In this document: positions 10,916 through 23,600 of the stretch, one piece after another
How the letters are laid out: the number at the start of each line of letters is the position of its first letter
Numbering within the stretch: position 1 is the stretch's first letter
Source of the DNA: Anopheles merus
Lineage: Eukaryota > Arthropoda > Insecta > Diptera > Culicidae
Length of the DNA stretch: 64,000 nucleotides
Assembly: GCF_017562075.2 (NCBI RefSeq)
Contig: NC_054084.1
Span: 34,692,499-34,756,498 of the forward strand
Reading direction: 5' to 3'
Notes under the pieces: generated by a model
Told to the model about the DNA's origin: nothing
Database searches by the model: none
What the model saw: the letters and a program-made list of their open reading frames with translations, nothing else
Program-made: the position numbers and the translations under genes

Positions 10916-13442
10916 CAGTAGTCGCTTCCGATGACTGTTGACAACGAGGAAAGAAGAATACGAAACACAGAAATTGTTTTTGAAAGATATATTTAAAATA
11001 TATACTCTACTAATGTCCGTAAGTTTAAGTTGTAGTTTTGTTTTGTTTAGAAGTAGTGTGTGTATTTGTGTATATTCTTTCCCTATTCTCTTTGCTTTAA
11101 TTTCCGCCGTTTTCCCACCCATCCATATCGGTATATACGTTCTTGCTTTGCGCCCTCTTAAAAAGGTCTTTTTTTTAATAATAATAAGATAGCATCTCTT
11201 TCTCTCTCTCTCTCTAACAAGGTTCTATTTTCATTTAGCTCTCTTTCCCTCTCTTTCTCTGTTGGTACTTTTCTTTTGTTAAAGGGGGTGTTTTTAATCC
11301 TTCTTTTTCTCTTGGGTATAACTGTTATAATTCATTCAAAAACACAAACAAATCTTTACCATAAACACGCATCTTCGCAGCCGTCTCAATTAATGTCTCT
11401 ATAATGCAAACGCATTCATCCTTCACTCTAGCCTTGTGTGAGTGTGTATGTGTGTGCCACCCATCTCCTTTACATCCTGCACCAATTCATCTTCTCTACT
11501 AGTGGTTTGAGTGTAATATTTCTGTATTTTGGGATATTATTTTCATCTGCGAGAGGGTTGTTTCCACATTTACACATCGATTGAAAAGCCTTTAAAGCCT
11601 GTAACATAGCCTTACAGAGAGTGTGTGTGTATTCTTTTTTTTTTGTTATTTTTCTTGCTTCTCTACAACGTGCAATTATAATCCCATTTACTAAATCTGC
11701 GATCTGTGTTGTTTGCTAAAATACTTTTTTGGGATTGGATTGGGTTTTGGATCGACCACTATTACCATTTCCACAATTTCCTAAAACACTGAGAATAAGC
11801 GCCCCACCGCCCAACACGTGGTGAAGCGTGGTGAGGGCCTTCTGCTGCTGCCTTCCTTCATCCCACCATCACCAACAACAAGCGTCAACAGAAAGCGACA
11901 AATACTGTTTACAATGCAGGTAGGTACTTTTTGCTCTGATGTGTAAAGGATAGTAGGTGTAATAATGATGGCCGGGGGCCAGCTTTGACACAGCTCTGGC
12001 TATTTGGCTATTCCACTAAGCGAGCAAAACACATGCACAATGACACCGAATGACACACAACACTTACAATGAACATTCTTACGCAGCCGAGCCGAGGCGC
12101 CTTCGAAGGCGTTGCGCAAAAGATTGATGTGCGTAAGCAAGAGATGAGCGAAAGAGAGACTTTGATGCTGCTGCGCGTAAACGGAAGAAAAGGGTTTTTT
12201 TTACAACAGTTCCGCCATTTGAGATGGTCACAAGAGATAGAGTAAGGGAGCTTGCTTGCTTGTTTGTTTTTCGTTATGCTTGGTATCTTTTGGGAATGTT
12301 GTTAACTTTGGTATCGATTTAACATTATACTCGGATGAGGGAGGGGGGGGGGGTCTCTCGCGTCTATTTTCTGGGGGCATTTTGAAAAAAAGGGAAAAGA
12401 TAGTTTCGGGAAGGGGCGGGGGGAGGGATTGGTGTGTTCAGTGGTGGTAGTGATAAAACAATTAAAAGCTAAACCCTTATCTCTACTACATTCTGCACAC
12501 TGCATCTTCTACTATTTCACCCTAGATGGGTTCTTACACAGTTCCTTTCCTTTCTCATTGCACTCATTGCACTCAAAACACGAACTGTGTGGGGGGGAGA
12601 AGAAAAGGGAAAATACGTAGAGGACGTAGAAAAACAGTCCATCCCAATTTTCACAATACGCGTATATACGCAAAAAAAACGGGATTGTGGATAAATACGT
12701 TTTTAGAAAAGGCAGTTGAGGTTTGATTTGTTTGCTGCTTTCTATCCTCGTTCTCTCTCTCCTTCTTCCATCAGTTTTATCTACACCATACCATACGGAA
12801 AAAAAATACTATAATTGTGTAATTGTGTTCGCTCTTAAGGACGAGCACAGACACACATGAAGAAGGGAGGCATAAAGTTTGTAAAAGTCGAAAAATCTCT
12901 TATCCCATACGGTAAAAAGCTTACCTAAATGTAGCTTTTCTTATTATACTCTCTTGTAATGTATCGTCGCTTAATATACTCTAAACTTAATCAAAAAGAC
13001 AAAATGGGATCCAAAGACACGTTGCGTGTGTGTGTGTGTGTGTGTGTTGGTGGTGGCTGGCAGGCCGGCGGGCGGAGAGCTTTGTAAGGGCACAAAATTC
13101 AAATCCCCTCAAAACCGCCTCCGGCGTTTAAGTAGCCCTGTTTGAAGTAAGTAGTAGTTGAAACTGGGAAAGCACTTGCCATACCGCTTGCTATCGATCA
13201 TCCTGCATTAGTCTAGGCGTATTATGTGCAGTGCCCCTTCTTGCGCCTGCAGTGCATAGCTTAAAACCCATCGAGAACCCGCTTTTAGGAGAACCTGCTG
13301 CTTTTCACCACCATTTTCTGCTTTTCAACCCCCGGGGGAGAGGAGTGCGTGATGGTGGTGCTTGCCTCTAGTCTACACATACATACACACATATGCTATC
13401 ACTACTTCACTAGTACTGCACTACCGCTACTACTACTGAACC

Positions 13443-13480
13443 GCTCAGTATAACAGTTTGTTGATACTGTTATACTGAGC
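13443..13480. repeat. Perfect 15-bp inverted repeat with 8-nt loop
   Basis: gctcagtataacagt at 13443-13457 is exactly complementary to 13466-13480, with the loop ttgttgat between. If the Rapgap1 transcript extends this far, the RNA would form a stable hairpin in the 3' UTR about 1.3 kb after the stop. Confidence 0.9.
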
Positions 13481-14054
13481 TCTTTCGGTGTCACTCTAGA
13501 GCAGCGAACAGATTTTCTCTGTGTGTGTGTGTGTTTTTTTTTATTTTATATGCCATTAAGGTCGCATTATTGCACATAGAAACGTTAGTGTTTTGTCTGT
13601 GATCCCCTACACTCACACACACACACGCACACACATAGAGTTCTGGTTTTGTTCTTTATGTGTCCCATCGCACATAATCCTAAAACACCCTATACACTAC
13701 ACAACACTACACCACTACATTCATTAGGTTTTGTTTTTTTTATATATTATCTTCTTCTTTGATTATTTGGTTTCTCTTTAGCAGCTCTCAAACTTCCCTT
13801 CCCCAGCCCTCCCCTTCTCCTTCTCCTTCTAAAAGGGGAAAACTCTTCCCTCGCTTCAATGCTGCTGCTTCGCTGCGTTACTCTCTAAATGGTAATTGAC
13901 ACTTACACCACACGCAGTTTAAATGTCTTGTAGACCGTTTTTCTTTTTGTTTGCTTCTAAGTAGGAAAAAAGCGGAACACACACAGACTAAAACATTATG
14001 TGCTTGGGAGAGTGTGCTTCACTTCGTACGTTCAAGGACAGAATGCTTTAGGCG

Positions 14055-14062
14055 TATCGATA
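14055..14062. promoter_or_regulatory. Palindromic DRE-type site TATCGATA
   Basis: This is an exact match to the core of the insect DNA-replication-related element (DREF/BEAF target). It lies in the Rapgap1 3' region, not at a known promoter, so its function is uncertain. Confidence 0.3.
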
Positions 14063-14072
14063 GTGCATTACA

Positions 14073-14080
14073 TATATACA
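14073..14080 (-). promoter_or_regulatory. Pumilio response element candidate in the Rapgap1 3' region
   Basis: The minus strand reads TGTATATA, which fits the Pumilio consensus UGUANAUA. It lies about 660 nt after the Rapgap1 stop, a usual place for translational control. A single 8-mer can occur by chance. Confidence 0.3.
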
Positions 14081-14737
14081 AGATACAGTCTTAGTACAAG
14101 ACCATCCTCCACACCGTAAAGGTGTGAGTGAGAAAAACAGATCTCTCTATCAACTGCTATCCATACTGCTGCTGTCCTTTCTATCTAATTCTAACATAGT
14201 AAATACTTTTCATTCATCTTCCTTCCATTACTAACCATTCATTGGTTTCTTTGCTCCTTCCCTTTTGGGGATGGGGGGGGGGATGGATAACAAAACTAAC
14301 GACTTGCTAGACATCGCCACTGTCGTTCCATGCTAAAGCGAAGTAAACTGAAATAAATAGAGTGATGTTTGCAACGAAAGGTACCAGGGAACTGCTCGCT
14401 TACATGCTTGTATTTTGGGATTTTTCAAACTCCTCCTCCAACATTCAATTCCTCCTTAACTTTCAGTTTTCACGCGCACACACACACACACATTTTCTAT
14501 ACACGGGTCAACGTGTAGTCGCGATCACCTGTACCTGTACACAAAGGATACGTTTGGGGTAGTTTTTTTTGTTTTTAACACGAAAGGGAAAAATAACGAA
14601 CAGAAAACAAGGGAAGTGGTGTACTGTACACAAAAGCATAGGCGTTACAAAAACAAACAACTCGTCCAGAAGAAGATCCTGCTTCCTGTGGCATGTCGAT
14701 GTGTCTATGTGTGTCTGTTTTTTTTTATGTGGAGCCT

Positions 14738-14878
14738 TTAGATCGGATCGGCCACGGCAGTCGGTAGGCACTCCTTGAGCAGGTCGCGCAACCGAAGGAT
14801 CTCTTTGCCGGCGGCGGCCAGGTCACCCTGTAGCGATAGTTCACGTTCACGTAGACGCTTGATGTCACGTTGGCAGGT
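14738..14878 (-). CDS. Rapgap1: Rapgap1 last exon, coiled-coil C terminus
   Basis: Acceptor is a long T run ending TTTTTTTTAG; 47 codons including TAA. The protein reads TCQRDIKRLRERELSLQGDL and continues to EILRLRDLLKECLP, a heptad pattern that continues the coiled coil of the previous exon. Confidence 0.9.
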   Translation of the reverse strand, partial: TCQRDIKRLRERELSLQGDLAAAGKEILRLRDLLKECLPTAVADPI

Positions 14879-17645
14879 CTAAAAAAAAAGGAGGAAGGGG
14901 ACACACGTTAAAAGGACTGTCCATGTCTAGGTCGGGTCTGCTCTAGCTAATCCCTACTTACCACATTCTGCCGAAGGAGATCCAGTTTATCACATTTCAG
15001 GCGCGTTATCTCCTGCCGCATCCCTTCGACCTGCTGCAGCGTTTCCTGCGTCACCGATGCGGCCCCCTGGCCCACTACCACACTACCCCCCATCTGCCCT
15101 GCACTAGCAGTGGATCCCGTGCCCGAGCTCGCACTACCGCCACTGTTGCGCAGTTCGCGCGCATTGCCCCCATCGATCGTAACGCTTGCGCCACTGATGC
15201 TAACGCTTACCACGCTACCGCCACCGTTCGTCGAGCCCGTACCGTCCAGGCAGAGCGAGCAAGCCTTGGTGGTCGCGTCCGCCGAAGACATCGACTCCAG
15301 CCCCGTGTCACTGTCGATGTACGTAGCGCCAGCATCTACCGTTGGGAGAAAAACTTTAAATCATAAATCGAACCAAAAAGGCAAAATACCAAACCAAAGT
15401 AGGAGAAAATGGTAGGAAAATGGTTAGTAAACATGTTAGTGGAACTGCTACGGGGAGAGGGGTTACAAGGACAAACACACACACACAACACACTTACCCA
15501 TCGGATCGAGATCGACACTGTTCAGGCTTGAATCGTCACTGGTTTCGGACATGGCCACTGGGCCATTGTTGTTGTTGCCGCCACCGGCCGCAGCATTACC
15601 GCTGGCTCCGTTACCGTTCGCACTGCCATTCGGGTGATTCTTTCCGATCGTGTTGTTGTTGTTGGGTGCATTACTATTGTTATTGTTGTTGTTGGTGAGA
15701 GTTGGATTAAGCGAACACCGGGACGTAATGTCCGGCGAGGAGGCAACCGAATCGTTCGGCGATTTGCGCGACCCAGTCGTACTGCTCTTCGACAGCGATC
15801 GTCCAATCTAAGAGATGGAAAATTGAAATTTCAGTCACACCGTGGGGGGAGGTTCGTCGTCTACATCCACTTCCCCGCACAATACTTACATTAACAGCTC
15901 CGCCCGGTCCACACGGCATGTCCGACACCAGGCTCGTCCCATCCTTGGACTTCTTCATCGAGTTGTGATGCTTGGCCCCACCACCCGTCGCCGTATCCAC
16001 ACTCCCTGCCCCACCACTGCCATTGTTCGTTGGGTCCGAATTCTGTGACCGTAACCGGGCGTTCAGCGCCTTCTTCACCGTATCGATAAACCGCGACCCG
16101 GTAAAACCACCCTCCGACTTGGGCGTCTCGGGCGTCGGCGAGGTAGGCACCCCGGCCGCCCCACCCCCCACATCCATGCCGAGAAAATCGCGCGTCTTCT
16201 CCTTGAGCTCGTCGACGAGATTCTGCAGCAGCGAGGAGCGCGTACGCAGCTCCAGCTGCGCAAACTTGTCCGCCTTGTAGCACGCATTTTCCGCATTGAT
16301 CAGCTTCGTCAGCAGGAACTCCTTCAGCTCCGGGCCGCGCTTAAACACGGACGGCTGCGGCAGGGTCGGCCCAAAGAACGGCACATCGTCGCGCGCCGTC
16401 ACCGAGATCTTGTACCGGCAGTTCGGCGTGTTCGGCTCGATCGGCTGCACCACGATGAACGCGTGCAGAAAGTGGCTCGCAATCATGGCCGGCGAGAAGG
16501 GCGTGTTTTCCTCCTGGAACACGATCGCCACGATGTCGTTGCCAATGTGCCGCTTGCGCTGCAGCTGCTGCGGATCGGCCTCGGTGTACGGGAGCAGCGT
16601 CGACACGTGGAACATGATTTCGCGCTCCTTAAACACATCGTACACGGCGGTATCGCCCGTGTGCCCGTTCTGGATGTCCAGCCCGCCCCGGTAGCCTTTG
16701 TGATCGCGCAGCCGAATGCGCTGCCCCAGCACGTCCAGGAACTCGTCGAAGGCGGGCGTCGTCTCGCTGTTGCAGAACAGCTCCTCCTCCGCCGTCTGGC
16801 CGAAGCGCTGGTACAGCACGCCGAATTTGAAGTTCGTCACCAGCACGTGCTCGTCGTAGCTCGCGATCAGGGCGGACGCTTTCGGGCACAGCACCGGCAT
16901 GAAGCTGTCCACGTTGATCTGCTCGTTCAGCAGCCGGGCCATCTTGATGGGGGACGGGCTGCTACCGAGACAGGAGGCCGGTATCAGCTCGTGCATGGTG
17001 CCGGTGCGCAGTCGCAACAGTATCCGGATATGCTCCTGGTTGGCAACGTTTTCCGACTTGATCGAGAGCAGCACCGGACCGAGCTGATCGTCGTGCCCGA
17101 CCAGGTTGGAGTGTTCGCGCGCGATAAAGAACCGCCGGTAGCACTTGGCCGTATCGTCCGACTCGATCTTGCCGACGCGCCACGTCGTGTGGGACGGCAC
17201 CTCGTACGATGCGTCATGGTCCGTGCCGTCCACCCAGTAGCCACCGCTGTTCGGTACGATGATCATCGGATGCGGCCCCGGTTTGCTTAGCGCGTCCTCG
17301 AGCAGCCGCTGCACCGGCGGAACGGTCGAGATGATCGAGGAGGACTGCGAGCTGACGGACGATTGCGACTGGTACTGGGGGTGTTGCTGCTGGTGGTGGT
17401 GCAGACCGCCCCCACCGGCACCGGCGTGGTGCAGGTGGACGCTCGAGCTGTTGGACAGCAGGTGCGGCGAGGCTGGGGTCGAGTTCGAGTTCGAGTGCGG
17501 ATTCGACGACATGCTGTTCGAGTGGCGCAGCAGTGATCGCGTGTTGCCGCCACCGCCCATCGACTGGGGAATTTGTACGCTAAGGTTGTTGGTCGACTCA
17601 TTGGTGCTGTGCGGGTTCGCGATTCGCTCCTCGGCACTGCGTGTG
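14738..17645 (-). CDS. Rapgap1: Rap1 GTPase-activating protein 1, catalytic and C-terminal exons
   Basis: Exons 17645-15900, 15807-15498, 15335-14962 and 14878-14738 (stop TAA at 14740-14738) join in frame to 856 residues; more N-terminal exons are proposed upstream. Counting from Asn1 of exon 17645: a low-complexity Ser/Asn/His start (1-110), the Rap1GAP dimer region with PMIIVPNSGGYWVDGTDHDA (127-146), and the catalytic RapGAP domain (about 235-465). KRHIGNDIVAIVFQ (365-378) carries the catalytic Asn-thumb at Asn370, as in human Rap1GAP Asn290, and ARDDVPFFGP follows. The tail has LNSVDLD and DTGLESMSS, also found in vertebrate Rap1GAP, and ends in a coiled coil. The enzyme speeds GTP hydrolysis on Rap1, limiting adhesion and MAPK signalling at the membrane. 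All key catalytic residues seen are intact. Confidence 0.95.
14962..15335 (-). CDS. Rapgap1: Rapgap1 exon with DTGLESMSS motif
   Basis: Acceptor AACGGTAG, donor AATGTG|GTAAGTAG. It begins AGATYIDSDTGLESMSSADA, matching the D-T-G-L-E-S motif of vertebrate Rap1GAP tails. A Gly/Ser stretch follows and then the first part of a coiled coil (QQVEGMRQEITRLKCDKLDL). Confidence 0.9.
15498..15807 (-). CDS. Rapgap1: Rapgap1 exon, Asn-rich linker
   Basis: Acceptor CATCTCTTAG, donor CCGATGG|GTAAGTG. It encodes 103 residues: a Ser-rich start IGRSLSKSSTTGSRKSPNDS, Asn and Gly runs, then SDDSSLNSVDLDPM. The low-complexity runs (AAC repeats) probably vary in length between individuals. Confidence 0.9.
15900..17645 (-). 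CDS. Rapgap1: Rapgap1 main exon with the RapGAP catalytic domain
   Basis: Acceptor CACTTTACAG, donor GTTAAT|GTAAGTATT; 1746 nt, 582 codons, phase 0 on both sides. It holds the whole GAP domain including the Asn-thumb helix. A second, overlapping plus-strand open frame of 275 codons (16463-17290) is only the shadow of this GC-rich exon. Confidence 0.95.
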
Positions 17646-20600
17646 TTCTGTAAAGTGGAGAGAAAAAAATGGAGAAAAGACACGATTAAACGGTTGTCCA
17701 TTGGAGCGAGTGTGAGAGCTAGAAATAAGTCAAGCAGTTTAGTCCCTTTTTGCGAGGCACGATTTAGACCGGTTTTAAGGTCATTTTAAGGCGGCCAAAT
17801 GTGGGTGTGTGCTTCTGTGCGACAGTTGGCAATTCAGTTGGTGCATTCGATTCGCGCAAAACAGGTGGCCATAATTAACTGAGCAAAAGGGAAGGCCATT
17901 CTGTTCCAATATTAAACTTCAATTACGTTTATCGATTCGCAACACTAACTACTCCCAGGTTAGACGCGCAACCAAATCCGCTGCAAATGATCTTACGCCA
18001 GCCGGAGCGTCACCAGAGCGACGCTGTGACTGTCAATCAAATCCAATGCTAAGTTGGGGCAGAGAAAGGGAGAGAGAAAGAGAGAAGTACAGTGAAGTAG
18101 TCAATTCTCGTCCACTTAAAGACTTCCCATCGAGCCGCGGACGCGCGCGAACATCCTACGCAAAAACAATCGCCACGCGGACTTGTCGGGGCTTGTCGCT
18201 TTCGAATTAGCGGCGGCATGAGGACAACGGTGTGACGTCGCCTGCTGCTCGATTATTCAAACCCCGTTGCTAATAGGTTTCGCAAACAATCTCGAAGAAG
18301 AAGAAGACAACCAAGTAAGTGAGGTTAAAGACATGGCCTACTGTTTGATGAGTGGATCTTGAAAGCATTTCCACACTCTGATGACTGTTATTTTGGGTTC
18401 CAGATGTGTTTTCCTATTTTTAGGTACAAATGACACACAAAAAGACCTCCAAAAGAGGGAAGAAGGTGTTGAATTCTTTCTCCAACCTTATAATGATCAT
18501 CCTCAAGAAGAAGACACGACCGGAAGGTGCTAACTGAAACGTATTATTAAATCCAGCACCGAGCGTCGTTGGACACGGACACTGGAGAATATTTGCAACA
18601 AAAACCAGGCACAAAGATGCGTTCATAATGTCCATGTCGCCGTGTCGTCTTGCCGTGAATGCTCTCATCTCGGTCGTAACGAGAAAATGAAACAGGAAGC
18701 GCTTATAAGCAGGCCACTCATCGTGTTTGTCGGATGGGGGCAAGGGGCCACGAACTATAGGGTCTGAATGGTGGTGACAAATTTATGGACAGCGAACCGC
18801 CATCCTAACCCATCTATTTCACCCCGAGGGAATCACATTCTCTATGGCCGGTCAGATGCAAAGATGCAGCCTTAGATTTCCCGATGCGCCACCACAGCAA
18901 GCTGACTCTACTTCCAGGAACCACTTAATGAGGTGCATGAGTGTATGCACTGTGCCGCGTAATACACGAGAGCGTAATGTGATACACACACAACCACCAC
19001 ACTCCACGGAGATGTCACGACCTAAAAAGGCAAGATGTCACGGCTTTGGCTCGGGCTAACGATGCTTGTATAAAGCGCATAATCCTTCAAAAGTCACGTC
19101 CCACTACCATCACACACATAACGTGCGCTAGAAGAGATTGAAATGGGGGAAATTAGACTTACGTAACTAGTGCACCAAGGGGGGGTGGTAGAATTTCGCC
19201 CAACTATGACTAATCACTGGTGGTGAATTTTGGTGGGCTTCTCACTGGGGACTGGGAAGTTGGCGTTTTGATGTCCAGAGAACCTTGAAGAGAATGTGCG
19301 CTTCCCCGAGCTCCTCCGCCTGCTTTGATTTGAATTTACGAGCAACAGAAACGGAAGCCGCAGTAGGCAGTGGCTGATGAAGCCAGTGGGGGGAACAACA
19401 GTCACGTGTGTGACCGCGTCCGTGCGCGGGGTTCAAGGATTTTTGGCAACAACAAGAAAACCAAAAGCTGCAAAGGCAGTAGGCACTGGAAAAGGGAGAG
19501 CATTGATCCAGCACCGATAAGGTAAATTATCGTACATAGTAGCATAGCAAAACGGTACGCCGTCATCATTAGCGAACTTTTGAACTCTGTGCAGCACGGA
19601 TCCTTACCACGAGAGACCCTAAAGGCCGTTAATCAGCTGCGTAATGTCCGATAACTTCCGCCGTACCGGTAACAACTCCCGGGCGCGGTTCATCGATCAG
19701 CAGCAGCGTCATTGTGTGTCCTCGAAACAATGTCCACAGAGTGTGACCCCGTCGGACCCCGTTCTTCCGTGTGGGTATGCAGTGGAAGGGGAATGAATTA
19801 TTCAGATCCGCAAGCGCTACGTGTAATACGTTTCCGAGCGAGGGGGGGGGGGTTTCTTCAGTGGCGACATTATGTCCAGCGAACTACTGCCGTCGCCGCC
19901 ATTTTCCAGGAGCGTGGTGGTAATAATAAATCCATTAACACAAAATACGACTGCCGGTCGGAGCAATCCCGGGTTGACATAAAATACACAAGACGCAAAA
20001 CCAGAACCGAAGGTTGGAAAGTGGGACACCCCGAGGGGAGGGGGGAGGTCCTATCTGGAGCAACAAAGTGGAGAAGCTCACCATGCGGGTAAAACAAACA
20101 GAACCCGACGGTAGTCCATTTTTCTCTTTTGGGGTGGGTTGTCAAATCGTCCTACCGCGGTGGTCAATAAAGCAAAGCTAAATCCCGACACGGCACGCCA
20201 TTTGCCGATTATTATGATCGATGGTGGCTTACCGCGTGTTTTGGTAAGCGCTAATCTAGCTAGATCTTGGGGTAAAGTCTTCGCTCTTCAGATTTAAACT
20301 TCAAAATGGGGGGATATTTGTTGCAGATGACTGTTTCAAAAAATTGGGTTGAATTAGTAAAGTTCCGGTAGTTATTTACTGTCTAGAAACAGAAAATATG
20401 GAAAATACTACAGTCTTTCCATTTTGATTTCTAAGAAGGTACAAGGAATTAAACTTTAAGAGCTAAACTGTTTTTTTTAAGTTAAAATTATCGAAAATAC
20501 ATTGTAGATATGTTCTTTTGGCTATCGTTTGGATGTCCACGACCAGATATCTATGTAATGAATACAAAAAAGATGTTTGTAGATGCTTCAAATTCGCCTG

Positions 20601-23600
20601 AAATTAGGGCCTAGAATAGTCCGAAACTCATCAAATGCCAATAACATGGTTTCAAAAACTTTAAAACATGAATCAAGCTAAAGAACTTCGTCATTGATTA
20701 ATGCTAGAAGTTCAACAGAATTCTATTGTGAATCAATTTGCTTTATAAATGCTCTATAATATTCCAAAAAAACTGAAAGTTCCTCTCAGAAAATAGGCCA
20801 GCCAGTCTCACTAATTCCTTTAATTTGATTCCATAATTCCATCTTCAAATGCTTGCCAACCCCTGGGGACTATAGCTGGGGATTCATGCACTAATTTGTA
20901 CCCGAGACTTTCCAGTATCGATTACTTCCAGAACTGCAAGGAAACCACCACGCTTTACGCTGCATAACATGATACACAGCCCCTTTAGCTTGCACTTATC
21001 CACTCTCATTCGGTTGCCTTCGTTTTTTTTGCCTTTGGGGGGTAACAAACAAACAAACAAACATTCACCAGACCGTTACTATCTTACCCCAAGCACAAAA
21101 TTGATAGTGGAATATGTGTGTGTATGTGTGTGGTGTGCACTCGCAATAGTTTATGTAAATGTTTTTTTTTCACTCCGACTTTTTTTTTGCACTGCAGCAA
21201 AACGTAAGATTTACATGAGGAAAATAACATTTACCCGTGCAAGTGCAAGCCGCCGACTTGTGCAAGCAGAAGCAGTTGGAGTTAGAGTTGATAAGTATTT
21301 TAAATGGTGCAACCCCTTACTCTCTCTCTTTCTCTCTCTCTCTTTCTCTCTCGCTTGCATGTTCTCGTCACGCCACGCATAAGCACTAAAAGCAGATAAA
21401 CCAAGCAGAACTAACCACCCAAAGACTGATTAGCGCGCGCGCGCGGACGTTTGCTATTTATTTCACTCCAAAAAAAAGCATCCCAGTAGACTTTGTGGCA
21501 AAGAAAAATGTAAACCTTAGGTGCTGCAGTAGTTCCTGGAAAAGCCTCTCTCTCTCTCTATTGAGCTCTCTTCTTGTGATGTGTCCAGGATGGATGGGCA
21601 GAAGAGAAGAGATGGAGCGAACAAATTAAAAGAATAGTCTACACAGCGTCTGTCTGCAACGTCTCCAGGTATAAACGTGTCGTTTCGTGTTGCGGTTGGC
21701 TTTTTAAACGTCCGAGACGCGAGTGATTCTTTGGTGGCCTCGGCAGCGGCCCACCGGACCGTGGCAAGTGGTTTAAGAGAAGTAATTATAAAATCATACA
21801 CCGTCGTCTGCTTTACCCCCCTTTTGTCCCGGCGCTGCCGCTGGATGATATGCTGCTGGCTTGGCTGTGCTTTCTGGACCGTGATATTGCAGCTTTTCGC
21901 ATTAAATCGCCCATTCGGCGTTGTTCTTAGCCTGCAACCCTTAGCCATTGAAGGGCCGGAATATCATCGTGTATGCAGTTTGCTTCCGACAAAGGCCAGG
22001 GGAAAGCAAAAGGGCTTTCTGCACAATTTTCACAGTGGGCCCACAGTTTTCCTTCCGATGTCGGTGGTGCAATTAATCAGCAGACCTAGAAGCGATCGCT
22101 CGGGCATGATAGCATGGAAAAAAGGGAGTCTTCTTTCCCCCGTGCTATGCTCACATATCTACTTCTGGAGCGTCTTTCTAAGCCTTTCCCTGACGGCACA
22201 AAGGACAAGCCACGACGATGTGGCGGTGGCGGTACTCTCTGAACCGTGAACCAACACAACCAACCAACCATTGTGAAGGACATAACGTTTGCGTCGTCCA
22301 TCGGTCATCGGTGGGAACGGTTGTCGTCGTCGATTCGTTCAACCACACAATTCCTCCCCCCCCCCACCTTGGGTCCCGCGCATCTGCATAATCATAATTA
22401 AATGTGGGAAGAAAGCGCCATCGTCCAGCTCCCAAGGGTATATCATCTGCCTTTTCGTTACAAAATTAATGTAAGATCTTCGTTCTGGATCGCGTAACCC
22501 CCTGATGAAGCCCCGACACCGGGCAGAGCAGCCTGTGGGAAATAGTGGGAATATTTTCGCTTCGCTGAGCAAAGCGCTCCGATTCCTGCTCTGTCCAGCG
22601 CTCTTCTCGTCGGCCAAGAAGCTCTCTAAAAAGGCGAATAAACTTATCAAACAGGACTACGGGGCAACGACACACACACACACACACACCAGAGCAGAGG
22701 TCTAAATATAGTCGTCCAGGGGCGCACTAAGGTGTGTATTTTGCTCTCTTTCTCTGCCTACTTGGATTTTAGTGGAAACGCACGTTGGCAACACACGAAT
22801 CGCGCGCTCGCACACAACACGACGATGCCTGCCTGCGCGTCCATCGCGTAAACAATATTTACAAAAATAAAAACGCATCAACATGGCCATCATGGGTGGT
22901 GGTGGTGGTGGTGGTGCTGTGTCTACCGGAAGATGGAGGAATTGCACATTTGGTCTCCCCTCACCAGTTCCAAAAATAAACAGCAAAAAAACCCCCGCGC
23001 GCGCACGTGTAAAATATGCACCAAATTTAACTGTTTTGATGAAAAATGACAACCCAAAACTCGCGCGCGCGTATGCGGTGGAAATGTGTCGGCAGTGGAC
23101 TAATGTGTTTGATGCACATTTTTTTTACCGGGGAGTCGCTAGCGAACCTGTTTCCTGGTGCATCACATTTTTCTCACCCCTTTTCCAAACACACACACAC
23201 ACGAGAGCTCCACGGTTGAGTGAATGCCCCGCGCTTGGTGCGCTGCTCTAATCCTTGCAAGCGTGAATGCAGCTTTGGAGCTGCGTTTTCGTTAATGTAC
23301 TGACGTCACGAAAGGTGGAAATAAATCGAAAGAGGAGGTTAAAAATTGAACCTGTACACAACACACCAGACCCAGCAGTAGAGACCAGAACCGTAAACAT
23401 TAAAGCGAAATGTTTGATTAATGGATTGCGCTGTTAGACATCCTTCTCGGTAGGGTTTAGAAAATGGTTGGCGTTTTTTTTTTGCGCCTTGAAGTGGTTT
23501 GTCTTTCTCTATCCTTCTTTCCTTTTCGTGTCCTAACGAGGCCATCACCCATCCCGATGTGTTCCCATCCATATCCTTTTTTTCCCCGTTTTTACTCTCT

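Larger units (their letters stand above)
10916..14737. other. Convergent 3' region between METTL18 and Rapgap1
   Basis: No coding exon is seen in 3.8 kb. The plus strand is pyrimidine-rich and full of short repeats, which fits a long minus-strand 3' UTR of Rapgap1 covering much of the interval. Candidate minus-strand poly(A) signals are AATAAA at 13545-13540 and ATTAAA variants near 11.2-11.3 kb; none is decisive. On the plus strand METTL18 has no clear AATAAA close to its stop (an ATTTAAAA stretch lies near 10990). The region holds a perfect stem-loop, a Pumilio-type site and a GT repeat at 13025-13047. Confidence 0.55.

Noticed and set aside
15707..15899. Continuation of the Rapgap1 reading frame past AAT at 15900
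   Set aside because: A consensus donor cuts the frame at 15899, and the following exon at 15807 resumes in phase 0 with family-like sequence. The continuation is intron.
16463..17290. Plus-strand open frame of 275 codons
   Set aside because: It is the exact reverse of the GC-rich Rapgap1 catalytic exon and has no features of its own.
21677..22249. Plus-strand open frame of 190 codons
   Set aside because: No domain, no splice context, and no conserved-looking segment; consistent with chance in GC-rich intron DNA.
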